From Lumbricus terrestris (Eukaryota > Annelida > Clitellata > Crassiclitellata > Lumbricidae), in NCBI GenBank assembly GCA_949752735.1, contig OX457041.1, forward strand, positions 22,077,617 through 22,141,616: a stretch of 64,000 bases of DNA. The letters run 5' to 3'. The notes beneath the pieces were generated by a model. The model worked only from the letters and a program-made list of their open reading frames with translations. It made no database searches and had not been told where the DNA came from. A program made the position numbers and the translations under genes. Below are positions 11,924 through 20,800 of this stretch, piece after piece; position 1 is the stretch's first letter, and the number at the start of each line of letters is the position of its first letter.

Positions 11924-14900
11924 TATTCACTGTTTGTGGGGCGCGGTGGGGTAGTGGTGGCGTCGTTGCCTTGAAGCCGGAAGGTTCGAGGTTCGAATCC
12001 ACATCACGTCGCCGCGTAGGGACCTTGGGCAAGTCCTTCACTCGCAATTGCTCAGCGCTTCGGCGTGAAACTCCGATGCAGTGTCCGCTCTGCAGTCGGG
12101 AGCGCCTCTGAGTAGTGAGCTTGAAGGGGCGCTATAACAAGTGCGCATACAAACAAACGGTCCGTTGTCGTTGGTTCGTCTCACCAGCTACATGTGCGTG
12201 TTTCCCAGAGGCGTAGCGACCGCCCTCCGTACCTTCCGACCGGAGAGGGTCCCGGGCAGAATGGGGCCCCAAAAGTGCTAAAAGGTTAAGGTAGCCTATA
12301 ACTAGGTATAAGCGACACTTATTGACGCTATTGCACATCCCATGTCAGTTTTACTGTTAAAACAGTAATGTAAATACGGAATAGGCCTGCATGTACACTG
12401 CAAGTCTATACAATACAAACTCTGCATATTGCATGAAATAAATACCACATTCCAGTTTCTGCATTGTAAGGGGCCCACCACCCCGACATAACGTTCGGAG
12501 GGGGCCACGCTCTTTGTTGCTACGGCCCTGGTGTTCGCCGCCTCCATAACCTTCCTTTTCCCTTTTCCCGCTACCTCCTTTTCAGATGTCCAGCAGACAT
12601 GTCCCACTCAGCCCGCGTTCTTTGTCGTTGGCGACTTTCCGTAGCGAGCCCAGACTTCGACTGACTCTTCACAGCTCGCCCTTGATCTATATTTTCCCTC
12701 CAGTTGTATTCTCCTCCCCCACGCCTAGGTTGCGTGAAGTCAGAATGGGTGGACCACTCCGCCTAGGGTGGATGGAGAGGGGTAGGATGTTCTTCCCCAC
12801 GCCGAGGTTGCCCGATTCTCTTCTACCTAATTTGCAGTGATGTAGTACTCGGGTCCGGCAAAAGACTCGAGTCCGACTTGAGACCGATTTTCTGCGGACT
12901 CGGACATCGACTCGGACTGTCAGGACTCGGACTCGTATCGTATCGTATCTGACCATTTGTAAAGCACTTCTTGCAGCAAGAGCCTTTCAGAAGCGCTCCC
13001 AGTGCGTGCAACTCCGAGAGAAAAGGCAGGTCTTTAGACAAGAGAAAGATGACGAAAGACTACCAGAGAGGATGGCAGAGCGAACGGATGGGAGAAGACC
13101 ATTCAGGCAAATGATCTGGATTGAGCCATGGCGGTCCTGACGCGAGGAACAAAGAGGTCGAGCCGATCTGAGTACCTAAGAGGACGCAGCGAAGTGGCCG
13201 AAATGGGGCGAAGTATGAGATCACAAAGATACGTCGGAGCAAGGCCTCGTTGAGACTTGAGAACCAAACTTAGAACTTTGAATTGTATGCGAGCTGAGAG
13301 TGCAAGCCAGTGAAGTTGTTCAGCCATGAATGTAGATATGTGTGAGAATCGAGGAAGACGGGCAATGAGCCTCGCAGCAGCATTGAGTACGGACTGTAGG
13401 GGAGCTAGCCGGACCTTAGGGAGGCCAGCAAGGAAAGCCCTGGACTCGAAATTTGACTCGATGACTCGGTACCCGAGTCACGAATTCTCCGTGGAATAGG
13501 CGATTGATTATTGCCGCAACCAATTCAGTCATTTCGTATGCTTTCTTGATCACTCAACTCAAACAAAGGAGCCCAATTGTGTAGCTACGGGTTCAAGACA
13601 TAGGCTCTACCGTTAAACAACTTGACATTGAAGTAATATGACGGATGGCTGGGCACCGCTGACCACAGGGCGAGCGAATTTAATTACAGGTGTATTTGAT
13701 GTATGGTCGGTGTGGAGTCACGGGATGGGTGAGTGTGAATATTTGAACATAAGCCAGCCTATAGTAAGATAGGCCTATTCACAGACATAACCACTGTAAA
13801 CAGGCATCCATGGCATTTATGATTCATACAGATGAAATCGAATTTGCTATGTAGGCCTATAGACCTCTCAATGGACTTGGCTTTAATATGCTGATCGGAT
13901 AGTAGACTTCTAATCTATAGATTAATGGATAAGACAAATGAGGATAGGGGTTGGACGTGTCTATTGGTAATTTGTGGCTGGTGACTATTAGAACTTCTCT
14001 GATCCTGGAACCGGAAGCAAAGATTTACATATCCATTAGGCTAATAGACCAGATACTACACTATTGGCGGATTGAACCTGCAGGCAGGTCGTAGCACGTA
14101 CTTGGTTGGTCTAGGCCAGATGATATTAACACAGTGGATAAACTCCATTTCCCCATTCCACAGACTCCGAACATTTACTTCAAAAGTAGAGGCATTGCTG
14201 ATGGGTGGCAGTTTTGGCTGCAAATCTCAACATAAGAGACTCCACCAGATGCGCCTCCTGAACTTGTGTTTGCCAGTGGAAGAATCTGTATCCAGTCCAT
14301 TGCACCAGATTATCGAACAAAACTTTATCTAATTCAGTATTTTTAAAGTTCAATTTGGATAAATAGCATTAAATTTTTTGAATAAATAGTATCCATAGTC
14401 TTTCTATGCCATTTCAGTGGATCTTGGTGTTACTGAACTCCGACTTGGACTCAATTCTCATGAGTGACTCGGACTCGAACCCCTTTGGTCTCGGACTCGG
14501 GCACTAACTGGACTCGGTCTCGACTCAGGTCCTTCACATCACTGCTAACTTAAGGATTTACGGTTGTGTCTATAAAATATTACAAACTTCATTGTTCTTG
14601 TATTGCACTGTGATGCACTCTAAAAGTAGACTATAAATAGGCCTACATGTAGTAGTTTATAACAGCAGTATATTAATCATCAATTTAATGTAAAATATAC
14701 TTACGCAGCAGTATTTCAAGTCTTAGATAGTCGGAAATGTGAGCACGATACTTGAAGGCTTTGCCGTTCGGGGCTGTTTCTGAGTACGTCCTATTCACAT
14801 GGTAGATGTTCCTAACGTTATGTATCGTCAAATTCCACCAAGGTCCTCTGGGAATGTTATCGCCATGCACAAAAATTTGCTCCGGTTGGATGAATCTATC

Positions 14901-15413
14901 GACACTAAGGTAGCTTAGGTAATTGGTGAAAGTGAACGTTGTATCTGTTCCGTAGACGATGTAATGGACGACATTGGGAACCAGAAACGCCATGGACGTG
15001 GCTTCTTTAGTTGATGGCTCCACCTTATCGTATAATGCATTGACTGAATCGGCTGAGATCAGGTTCTCTGCTGAAATACTTTCTTTTTGTTTTTGAATAT
15101 TCTGGTCCAATATTATGTTCGTCGATAAGGCGACAGGAGTGTAGCCATCGCATTTAATGGCTTTAAAAACGTCGGTACTCAACCTGAAAGCAGCTGCCTG
15201 AACTTCAAATTCTTCTGAAAGATCTCCAAAGTTCGATTTATTATGCAGGAGCAACGTGGGATTAGGGCATAATATCTCTTGTCCTGTTACAGATTGTAGC
15301 CTGAACCAAGTTGGCTTAAAATACCAAACTATGCTGTAGTACAAGCAGCTACTGACTGTTAATAGGACCATCGCCATAAGTGCTAGCTTATTGCCAAATA
15401 TTCTTGACCTCAT
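4085..15413 (-). CDS. two-exon type II membrane glycosyltransferase (DXD / Gly_transf_sug family), whole gene
   Basis: Predicted Golgi glycosyltransferase of 416 residues, coded by exon 1 (14705-15413, 709 nt) and exon 2 (4085-4626, 542 nt). The exon 1 donor is CTGC|GTAAGT and the exon 2 acceptor is TCCTCAG|GTTATGG. Joining them is phase 1 and creates the family motif YGGIYLDADVLVV (about residues 238-250), whose D-x-D binds metal and nucleotide sugar in GT32/A4GALT-like enzymes. The N-terminus has a short cytoplasmic tail and one signal anchor (about residues 10-31), then a stem region. The acceptor sugar is unknown; such genes are often expanded and called uncharacterised in marine invertebrates. 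The 10.1-kb intron is swollen by an LTR retrotransposon and other elements. The two coding exons carry no frame defect. Confidence 0.85.
4711..6543 (-). repeat. 3' LTR (in element orientation)
   Basis: Carries a second copy of the first 300 or so Gag codons (minus-strand frame 4700-5653), which stops soon after the LTR edge. That frame is a by-product of LTR duplication, not a separate gene. Confidence 0.95.
6544..6560 (-). other. candidate polypurine tract
   Basis: GGGTGAGAGCAG immediately precedes the TGTGA start of the 3' LTR on the element strand. It is purine-rich but interrupted by a T and a C. Confidence 0.35.
6561..7149 (-). other. non-coding interior of LTR element where pol would be
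   Basis: About 590 bp between the protease stop and the 3' LTR with no open frame of note and no RT, RNase H or integrase motif. Confidence 0.6.
7150..7842 (-). CDS. retropepsin-like protease frame, -1 relative to gag
   Basis: 230-codon frame overlapping gag by 154 nt in the -1 frame. It opens with the second half of a zinc knuckle (GHLQRHC), an N/W-rich linker, then the aspartic protease active site LLDTGST (D at about residue 76) and the later motif DEILLGYKW. It stops at 7150 with no reverse transcriptase after it. The ATG at 7842 is probably not a real start; expression by -1 frameshift from gag, or a simple frame break, are both possible. No canonical slippery heptamer was seen at the knuckle, only a short G run. 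Confidence 0.65.
   Translation of the reverse strand: MLYLWRGHLQRHCEYNMQNGGNWNRNWNRNWNGNWRNEPGNYGQGPPMQHVRHVPNASSAYLKMKLHGKWRNCLLDTGSTICLAPARLVRQADIRPSQHTLYAANNSQIIVLGRTRLRLEMDGITFYVDAVVTPQVDEILLGYKWMADNYVNWNMRENWIEIMGRRTDLHFFNDVLRCGRVVEDNDVVISPFNEQELEAARCFRVRQPWFYWEAYGGSRGRNLTSFNRWG
7689..10370 (-). CDS. Gag polyprotein, starting inside the 5' LTR
   Basis: 893-codon frame. Residues 1-120 are a charged, Q/E/R-rich coiled-coil-like segment containing repeated K/E-CQREM blocks. A long low-complexity R/E/N/D-rich region follows. A retrotransposon Gag core begins near IKLGSYDGKTELTAFLRKF and continues through ARYGTEEQQV. The C-terminus is N/R/Q-rich with the first half of a zinc knuckle (C844-x2-C847). 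The start ATG lies in the LTR, so the first 314 or so residues are encoded by LTR sequence and the frame runs through the putative primer-binding site. Ty1 of yeast also starts Gag inside its LTR. The frame ends soon after the knuckle's first cysteines; the other knuckle residues are in the overlapping protease frame. Confidence 0.75.
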   Translation of the reverse strand: MSRVSESDERLDEDNDGPRQPGLDSTLMAMLTQINQTLTGVEGKLKGIDGRQKKIDECQREMQECQREMDERQRELASKVMAMAEQVEIVYAEQDIMQTRLENTIQEWEERFSDLRRFPNAASGIDRQRFLEEERESRQELGCPMEGRGHPTAFERAIQTNPDHEGNVVVEYCFTAPHSAAPCQRVGEEEGASTEGVQGNRRSARLKEKPRQDYLQMDRLGLPSQAGYSQSDQPRFYEGSRDQNVGGAPGVGLGVVHQTAGLSTPAGHPQDYMAFERSQPSLCLDERMAGRGTMEFPTGSARPERSSVKGGERHNGGEDVDQGERRRTERCNDEEAERNQIRGNGEDEDRNGNEYMGEMRNFGNRTERQMEHGSTGGILVRRDRERNERNDFNEETERMGRILDYDRHTENATDERTDRREDNRRLRFDERVCVDDDEIVYDDVGHSSSYRRLNKNFEYNSGGSFNEAEIDSNTLARRRHEYRLPLQTRNNADCTTTMSGARTSRPCVPIAMMMTNSMNTVYPSTIPLRLNHEAAQQYQPGTYNPTTSTATQTTANETSYITQPVYKPVVDNANVSTPNKNNQIKLGSYDGKTELTAFLRKFKICRDQNGWNERDSLNHLTCALTDEAARVVPDDELEELESAERLVERLKARYGTEEQQVMFQVQLNSRRQKPNEDLAQLAAEISRLMTMAYPGKATVHSEMIGIKAYLDALGDRELSLKVLEKEPKKLDEAVKISLRLHSYKQAERGINSGNRGNDRVRTIGENDDNSEDEVEMRYRNNSNGNGRRNSDGRNQGRSDVRDLRPPNNNNRYYAQRYNNNQHRNAQQQGYHRNNQRFQPDMRRCYICGGGICNVTANITCRMVEIGIEIGTEIGMEIGEMNQETTDKDHPCNT
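9408..9427 (-). other. candidate primer-binding site
   Basis: Directly after the 5' LTR the element strand reads A, then TGGCGGCGAGGATGTCG. A TGG start one base from the LTR edge fits annealing to a tRNA 3' CCA. The tRNA was not identified. Unusually, the site is also coding sequence of the Gag frame. Confidence 0.35.
10804..10809 (-). terminator. AATAAA in LTR R region (functional in the 3' LTR copy)
   Basis: AATAAA lies about 145 bp after the TATA box on the element strand, the usual promoter-then-poly(A) order of an LTR. The copy that would act in 3' processing is at 6087-6092. Confidence 0.5.
10954..10961 (-). promoter_or_regulatory. TATA box of the 5' LTR
   Basis: TATAAAAG on the element strand, about 300 bp into the LTR, with the Gag start about 585 bp downstream. 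Its duplicate is at 6237-6244. Confidence 0.6.
11265..11840. other. no gene seen (intron of glycosyltransferase)
   Basis: AT-rich intron sequence with a short GAATGAATG-type repeat at about 11399-11440. No coding homology noticed. Confidence 0.5.
11846..11920. repeat. TA and CA dinucleotide microsatellites
   Basis: A TA-rich tract at about 11848-11892 followed by about 14 AC units to 11919, directly upstream of a SINE. Confidence 0.9.
11931..12165 (+). mobile_element. tRNA-derived SINE
   Basis: The RNA polymerase III B box GGTTCGAATCC is perfect at 11990-12000, and an A-box-like GGTGGGGTAGTGG lies at 11945-11957, at normal spacing. The body has CCTTGGGCAAGTCCTTCACTC, a segment also seen in many CORE/L2-tailed SINEs. 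The 3' part, GCTTGAAGGGGCGCTATAAC, matches LINE-type 3' ends elsewhere in this window (44.9, 47.0, 52.3 and 60.2 kb), then a CAAA-like tail. Confidence 0.7.
12206..12530. mobile_element. hAT-type MITE (TIR CAGRGGCGTAGC)
   Basis: Ends are CAGAGGCGTAGCGACC and, inverted, CAGGGCCGTAGCAAC. The 8-bp flanks GTGTTTCC and GTGTTCGC agree at 6 of 8. The CAG-type terminus and 8-bp duplication are hAT features. It is 325 bp long with no transposase. Confidence 0.6.
12835..14544. mobile_element. hAT-like element, interrupted by a nested LINE
   Basis: Both ends read CAGTGATGT inwards and are rich in ACTCGGACTCG on one end and its complement on the other (12836-12935 against 14450-14544). The 8-bp flanks are CTAATTTG and CTAACTTA, matching at 6 of 8. 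A LINE fragment (12936-13441) sits inside, between GGACTCG duplications. No transposase was recognised in the remaining interior. Confidence 0.5.
12936..13441 (-). mobile_element. 5'-truncated L2/CR1-like LINE, nested insertion
   Basis: The minus-strand frame (13103-13327) reads LHWLALSARIQFKVLSLVLK and, later, RSDRLDLF-like and AMAQSRSF residues, the classic thumb/C-terminal region of L2/CR1-type reverse transcriptase. The 3' end has GCTCTTGCTGCAAGAAG followed by a GATAC repeat tail. The 7-bp GGACTCG at 12929-12935 and 13442-13448 is the target duplication. The same 3' end occurs at about 62568 with a GATAA tail. Confidence 0.75.
14705..15413 (-). CDS. glycosyltransferase exon 1 (anchor, stem, N-terminal catalytic part)
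   Basis: Starts at the ATG at 15413 (MRSRIFGNKLALMAMVLL), the first Met before the hydrophobic anchor. Downstream residues include VPNVVHYIVYGTD, a typical opening of the DXD glycosyltransferase fold, then FVHGDN, and HISDYLRLEILL just before the donor. The last motif normally precedes GGIYLD. Translation beyond the donor gives only intron residues and a stop. Confidence 0.85.
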
Positions 15414-15712
15414 TTTGAAGAGTCTTGCCTTTTTTAACCTGTAGCCTATAGGCTAAACGTTGCCAAAAACAACGCTGTCATAGTAGGAATTAAAGTGATA
15501 ACAGTCCGTCTGTCGCTATTTGTTTATCATGGAAAAATTCGAGTTTCTGTGTTCTGTTCTAACCTTTCACCCGCTTGTCAGTTTTCAATAGAAAAAATTC
15601 TATATTAACAGCAACAGTTGGAAAGCAATTAAATAGTTATTTTAGAAGATAACTTTGATTGATTGTATCAATACCAGATCAATTAAATACACGCATAACG
15701 CGCATTAGCCAC

Positions 15713-16145
15713 CAGAGATGCCACTCTGTATTTTGAAAAAAGGTCAGATCCGGTCGGAAAAAAGGCTAGAAAAGGCTAGATTGACGATTTTCCTGTAAAA
15801 TACATGGATTTTTCCAATTTTCCGGCGTGAAATTTCTGACGACCTTTTTTTAGTCGTCCGATGATTAAAATTTGCTCTCTTTTTCTTCCCGAAAAAATTT
15901 CTGTTGACCTACTTTTCAAGTCTTTCGCTCCAAAAATTCCAATTTTTTGTCCAAATTCACAAAATTTTCGATTTTTTCACGTCTTTTGTGCATTTTCACT
16001 TTAAAAATAATAATTTTGTATGTAAAAAGTCGAAAAAAACCACCGTAAGAAAAAAAGGCTAGATCCTGACCAAAAAAACCTAGAAACCTAGACAAGACCG
16101 AAAAAACCTAGATCTAGGTGGAAAAAGCTATGAGTGGCATCCCTG
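15713..16145. mobile_element. hAT-type MITE with perfect 8-bp target duplication
   Basis: Terminal inverted repeats CAGAGATGCCACTC and, inverted, CAGGGATGCCACTC (one mismatch). It is flanked by identical TTAGCCAC at 15705-15712 and 16146-16153. The 433-bp interior is made of AAAAAAGGCTAGA-type and CTAGG-type blocks in opposite orientations, with no open frame. Confidence 0.85.
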
Positions 16146-16223
16146 TTAGCCACACGTAAATGTGACGTCATTCAACCCAAAGATCTAATAACTGTCAGCT
16201 TCTTCCCAATCCCAACGCACGAG

Positions 16224-16224
<1 letters not shown>

Positions 16225-16318
<94 letters not shown>

Positions 16319-16572
16319 TATATCTTTTATTATCCGATTAATAATAATCTTTTCTTTAATTGAGCGCCTGCAAACGCACTGCGCTTTACATTTACAAGTT
16401 ATGCAGTAATCTTAATTAAACTTAACTACTAACTGAACAGACAGCTTTGCAATTACACGGCGCTAATAGCAGCCTACAAAGCATATCCGCTCAACGGGGG
16501 CTCGAACTCACTACCTCTCGCACTCTTGGCCAGCGTGCACTGTTAACCATTACTCTACCGCCCGCCCCCCGT
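16225..16572 (-). mobile_element. tRNA-derived SINE with GTAA/TTAC tail
   Basis: On the minus strand an A-box-like GCGGTAGAGTAATGG (16548-16562) is followed by a B-box-like GTTCGAGCCCC (16497-16507). The body ends in AGCGCAGTGCGTTTGCAGG, a LINE-like 3' end, and a tail of about 23 TTAC units (GTAA on the plus strand, 16225-16317). A SINE tail is the likely origin of the microsatellite. Confidence 0.65.
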
Positions 16573-16897
16573 ATCCGCAACGCACATCTGGCATGGTGTA
16601 CATATTAAGTCTTAACAGCTACAAACTGTAAATTATATAATTATATGAGTAAGTTTACAGCAATCTAACTATGCAAACGCTTTGATCTGTAAATATATAA
16701 TATAAGTAGCAAGAGTCATGCGATCGGGGTCGCAGGGCATATTAATTGTTGAACCTTTTAAGTAGATTCGTCAACCAATCGATCATTAATTAATTTGCTA
16801 TAGCTGTGGCACTGGATCACTCAATATTGTCGATCCTCCACCTTAATTCTTGACATTAGACAACACCCAACTTAACAACTATACTCTGCCTCTCTGA

Positions 16898-17064
16898 CAG
16901 TGGCGTAGCCAGGAATTTTTCATGGGGGGGTTTTATGGCCGGAAACCCTGTTTTTTGCTATTTTTTCTTACCTAAATGGAAAAATAACCTTAAAAAATCT
17001 TTTTCCCGGAGCCAATGGGGGGGGGGGGGTTTAACCCCCGAACCCCCCCTTGCCTACGCCACTG
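16898..17064. mobile_element. hAT-type MITE (TIR CAGTGGCGTAG)
   Basis: Ends are CAGTGGCGTAGCCAGG and, inverted, CAGTGGCGTAGGCAAGG. It is flanked by identical CTCTCTGA at 16890-16897 and 17065-17072. It is 167 bp with G and C homopolymer blocks inside the ends. A relative lies at 46448-46698. Confidence 0.85.
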
Positions 17065-17206
17065 CTCTCTGACCTTTGGAACCGGATTCGGACCTTTTTC
17101 TGACTGCCTTTTGTACATCCCCGAATCCCGAGGAATTGCCAATTTGCCACAGCGCTCGTGCCTAAGACGGCACCGCTGCGCTTGTCTTTCGAGTTGCGCT
17201 TTAGAA

Positions 17207-17389
17207 CATATAGGTGGAGACCTGGGCGGAGACTCGGGGGGGGGACGGAAAGACGCGAGATTTTTTGATGGGCGAATGGCTGAGTGGCGCAGACAAATTT
17301 CCATCTTTTGCCGACCAAAATTTCTGGCGACCGGCGAAATCTCGAAAAAATGTCTATTTCCCCCCTGTCCCCCCTAGGTCTCCGCCCAT
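17207..17389. mobile_element. MITE with 9-bp target duplication (Mutator-like?)
   Basis: Inverted ends: GGTGGAGACCTGGGCGGAGAC on the left and, inverted, ATGGGCGGAGACCTAGGG on the right. GCTTTAGAA is repeated at 17198-17206 and 17390-17398. A 9-bp duplication suggests a Mutator-like element, but an 8-bp hAT reading is possible. It interrupts a LINE 3' end. Confidence 0.5.
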
Positions 17390-17499
17390 GCTTTAGAAGA
17401 TTGGGATTGCGATTACGATTATCATGACAAAATAATTTATAGTCGATATGATAATATTATCGCAGTCGTAAACTTATACCGTATTCGCCCAACATTTGT

Positions 17500-17560
17500 G
17501 ACAGCCAATCACAGACGACTTGAAATGAACGAGGCGAATTTAAAATTAAGATGGCCGCAG
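17500..17560 (+). promoter_or_regulatory. likely ARHGAP11 promoter elements
   Basis: Upstream of the first coding exon are a CCAAT box (17515-17519, in AGCCAATCACAG), a GGCG plus TTTAAA pair (17533-17544) resembling a CDE/CHR cell-cycle element, and a YY1-like AAGATGGCCGC (17548-17558). Vertebrate ARHGAP11A is cell-cycle regulated, so CCAAT plus CHR would fit. No TATA box is seen. Confidence 0.45.
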
Positions 17561-17670
17561 TTGTTTGCTTACCACATTGTTTTGTAGAAATTTTCCTTTT
17601 TGCGGTGTACTTTTAAAAAGTATTTTAAAAGTTACTTGTTAGTTAATTTTTTTATTTCCAAATTAAAAGA

Positions 17671-17838
17671 ATGAGGCTGATCGAGTGCCTGGAGAGCTCT
17701 GGAAAAGTTAAATCATTGGTTGTTCATGATCTGTCGGAGATGGGAGTTACGATAGATCGTAGAACATTTTTGGCGCAGCAACAGTCAAAAGACTTCAACG
17801 AAAAACTAAAGAAAAGCAAATGCAAGGATGAATCTTTG
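17671..17838 (+). CDS. ARHGAP11A: ARHGAP11A exon 1
   Basis: 56 codons from the first ATG (MRLIECLESSGKVKS), ending TCTTTG|GTGAGT in phase 0. A weak match to the N-terminal helix before the vertebrate GAP domain, placed by phase and position. Confidence 0.65.
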
Positions 17839-20800
17839 GTGAGTTCATTGTTTGCTGGAAATTCAAATTAGTAGTCGTATATGAAATCGTAAATTGCGTA
17901 CTTTATTCGGCATAATTGCAGAACACGGGACCGCTAGTTTAGCGATTAGGATCAGGATAAGTGTCGTGAGGGTCGGTTAGGATCAGGTTTAGCGTCGTGA
18001 GGGTCGTTTGGGAGCAGGTTGAGCGTCGTGAGTGTCGGTTAGGGTTAGTGTTGGTAGTACCAAAACGGTAGGATCCACAAAGTTTGGACTGCCATAGCAA
18101 GACCAGGAATTAAACCAAAGGACTGATATTTCTTCCACCTAATCAGTTGTTTTGTGCCCTTTGCAAATATGCTAAAATCTGGGTGGTGTTCCTTGTGATT
18201 TTTAATTTATAAATGTTGCACAAATGACTATTTACATTTTTTGGACATGTTGTATGTATGTATGTATATCTCTTAGATCTATATATCTTTCAAATGATAA
18301 TGACTCATCAGATTAGATATCCACCAAGGGTAGATGTTAATGATGACTTGGTAGCAGATAAACAATATGACCATCACAAATTGGGGCAGCATAGAGTGGT
18401 CTGACCTATGGCGATTGATAGCCCAATGTTTCCACGAGCGCTCTGATCTGCGGTGATCAATAGCTGAATATTTCTGTGAAAGTAAGTAAGTCAGATTTTT
18501 CTTATCAGAAGACCATGAAAGCATGTATTTCATAAATATCAATAAGCTTTAATAAGCTAAAGAACACAATCAGAGTGTCTTATTACACTTGTTCTGCAAG
18601 AGCTAAATAAATAATAAATTACACTTGATAAATAAGCTAAAATAGGCTGTTGTGTTAAGTAAGTAAGTAAGTAATAGATTATGTTACATCAGCATCATAA
18701 TTAGTTCAAAACTTGAGTATTTTGCAATCCATCGTTTCAGCATTGTAAATTAGTCCATTGGAGTAGCTTAAATGTTTCGTCTATCCGACCACTAATTTTT
18801 CAATCCAGCTTCTAGTCACCCGACAATTATACTTTATCAAGCGATGTAATTATTATATAGGCCTATTATCTGAGTATAGCGATGGGGCTTTGGATCAGCG
18901 TTCTCGTCGCCCCCACAGTATCAAACTTCCAATTTGCGCTTGAATTGATAAACAGTAGATAGGTGTTTAAGGTCAGTCAATTTCGTTGTATGCTTTAGCC
19001 TATTTAAGCTTATGAATATTTATGAAAATACACTTTTTCATGGTCATTTGACTGAGTTACTTTCGAGGAAACATTGAGCTATCGATTGCTGTAGGTCAGA
19101 TCACTCTATTATTAACGGCCATATTGTTTGTCTGCTACCGAGCCGTCATTCACATGGACCCCACCAACTTCAAGAACTGAGGAAGATGAAGAAACTGAAA
19201 TTGGGATATACTGACTTATTACAGATCTATATTATTTCTCAATTATGATATTGACTCCATTATTGACTCGCGATTTGCGAATTCAGAAAACTGCCACAAA
19301 TGAAATTAAGATATTGCACAAACAAGAAGAGACACCATCACAATTTTTGGTGAACTTCGAGTATCTAAGCTGCTCTTTCCAATGATGCATATTTTATTGC
19401 TCCATAACTTATCAACCATGAGAATCTTTGAAGTCCTGTAAAAATTGTCTTCCGAATACAGTTTTCCATTTTTGGAGGGCCATATGGTAATTGACATGTA
19501 TCAGAAATGCAAACTTTTCGCATATTTTTGTGGAGCAAATAATATAAAGAATTGTTATAACATTCGTTAATACAATCTCAATCCGGCCGCACCAGGGCTG
19601 CAAAGTATGATCATCAGACATTTCGCAAGTTATTTTTTACCATTTTCAGTTGGGTCATAATATCTTCGAGTTTCCAACACTGATCACTCTTCTCTTCAGC
19701 ATGTCATCTAAACAACATAGACTAGATGTCCTGACAATTTCATGTCTACATAATTGAAGAATATTCTACATTCTTGACCCCTCCCTCTTGCCTATTTCAG
19801 CTTCCAACACAACATCTAGGGAGTGACAAGTGACAGGTTTCGAGCCTCAGCATCACATATAATATTTGTAACAGTGTCTTTATAACGAAGTATTTTTAAA
19901 ATACTTATTTTATATCAAATTGCATAATACATATAGCAAAAACAATTCATAACATTTGAGCACTCATTTTAAAATGCCATTTGACAGTATAGTGGCTGAT
20001 AACATTTAATATACAATATGCAATTATGCATTGCATTGGTTTTTTCTCTTAGAATCCTGACAGTAGTACTGTGGTGTTTGGAAACAGCTTGAGACATATT
20101 CCATATGTTACTACTGAAAAGTTTGGTGCAGTTCCAAAGTAAGAGCCATTGATTTTCTTTCGCAAATGAACAGGAATGTTTATAAGATGACAACAGGCAT
20201 TTCTGTATGCTTGAAAATAAATGTAACGCTTGAGGTTTTAAAATAACTGGTGTGCTTGCAGATAATAGTCCAACAACCACTTTATCTTATAGGTTACATG
20301 TTTTGACTACAATCATGTTGTTTGCTTTTCTTGTGATGCACGTGAATTCAAATACAGAACACACGGTTGTACAGGTCAATGGCATATGAATTTGTCCCTA
20401 ACATAAAACTCAGTGTGGAATTTAGATTTCTCAAACTTTCTTTAATGTGCTGTTGTCATGTGGTAAATATTTATAAACAGGCGGGTTGGACTGATTGCAC
20501 CTGGACCAGGGTGAGGATATGCAGTCAGTCCAGCTGGAATATAAACTGCTTTTTTGTAGAAAGCCTGGAGTCGGCTTATCTGTGTTGTGTCTGTTGCGGG
20601 CTGTTTCATGTTTTATTTTTCCAATGGCCATGAACTTTTTATGCAAAGTTATTATTTTTATTTCTCAACAATCCATTGGTTCATCTGATTTATTGTGTCA
20701 TTTTCAAATATCTGCATTTGCAGTTTTCTAGGCAGGATATTGCTCTGTTTGCAGAAATTGTGTAGTGTTTGCAGTATATTTAGATATAACCTATTGTGCA

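Larger units (their letters stand above)
17839..20052. other. ARHGAP11A intron 1 contents
   Basis: Holds a 31-bp tandem repeat (17947-18040), short GTAA runs (18481-18490, 18656-18673) and a diverged inverted repeat (18310-18565 against 18990-19145). No further gene seen. Confidence 0.6.

Noticed and set aside
11945..12000. True tRNA gene
   Set aside because: Only the A and B boxes match; the acceptor stem and anticodon arm are not formed, and the body continues as a SINE.
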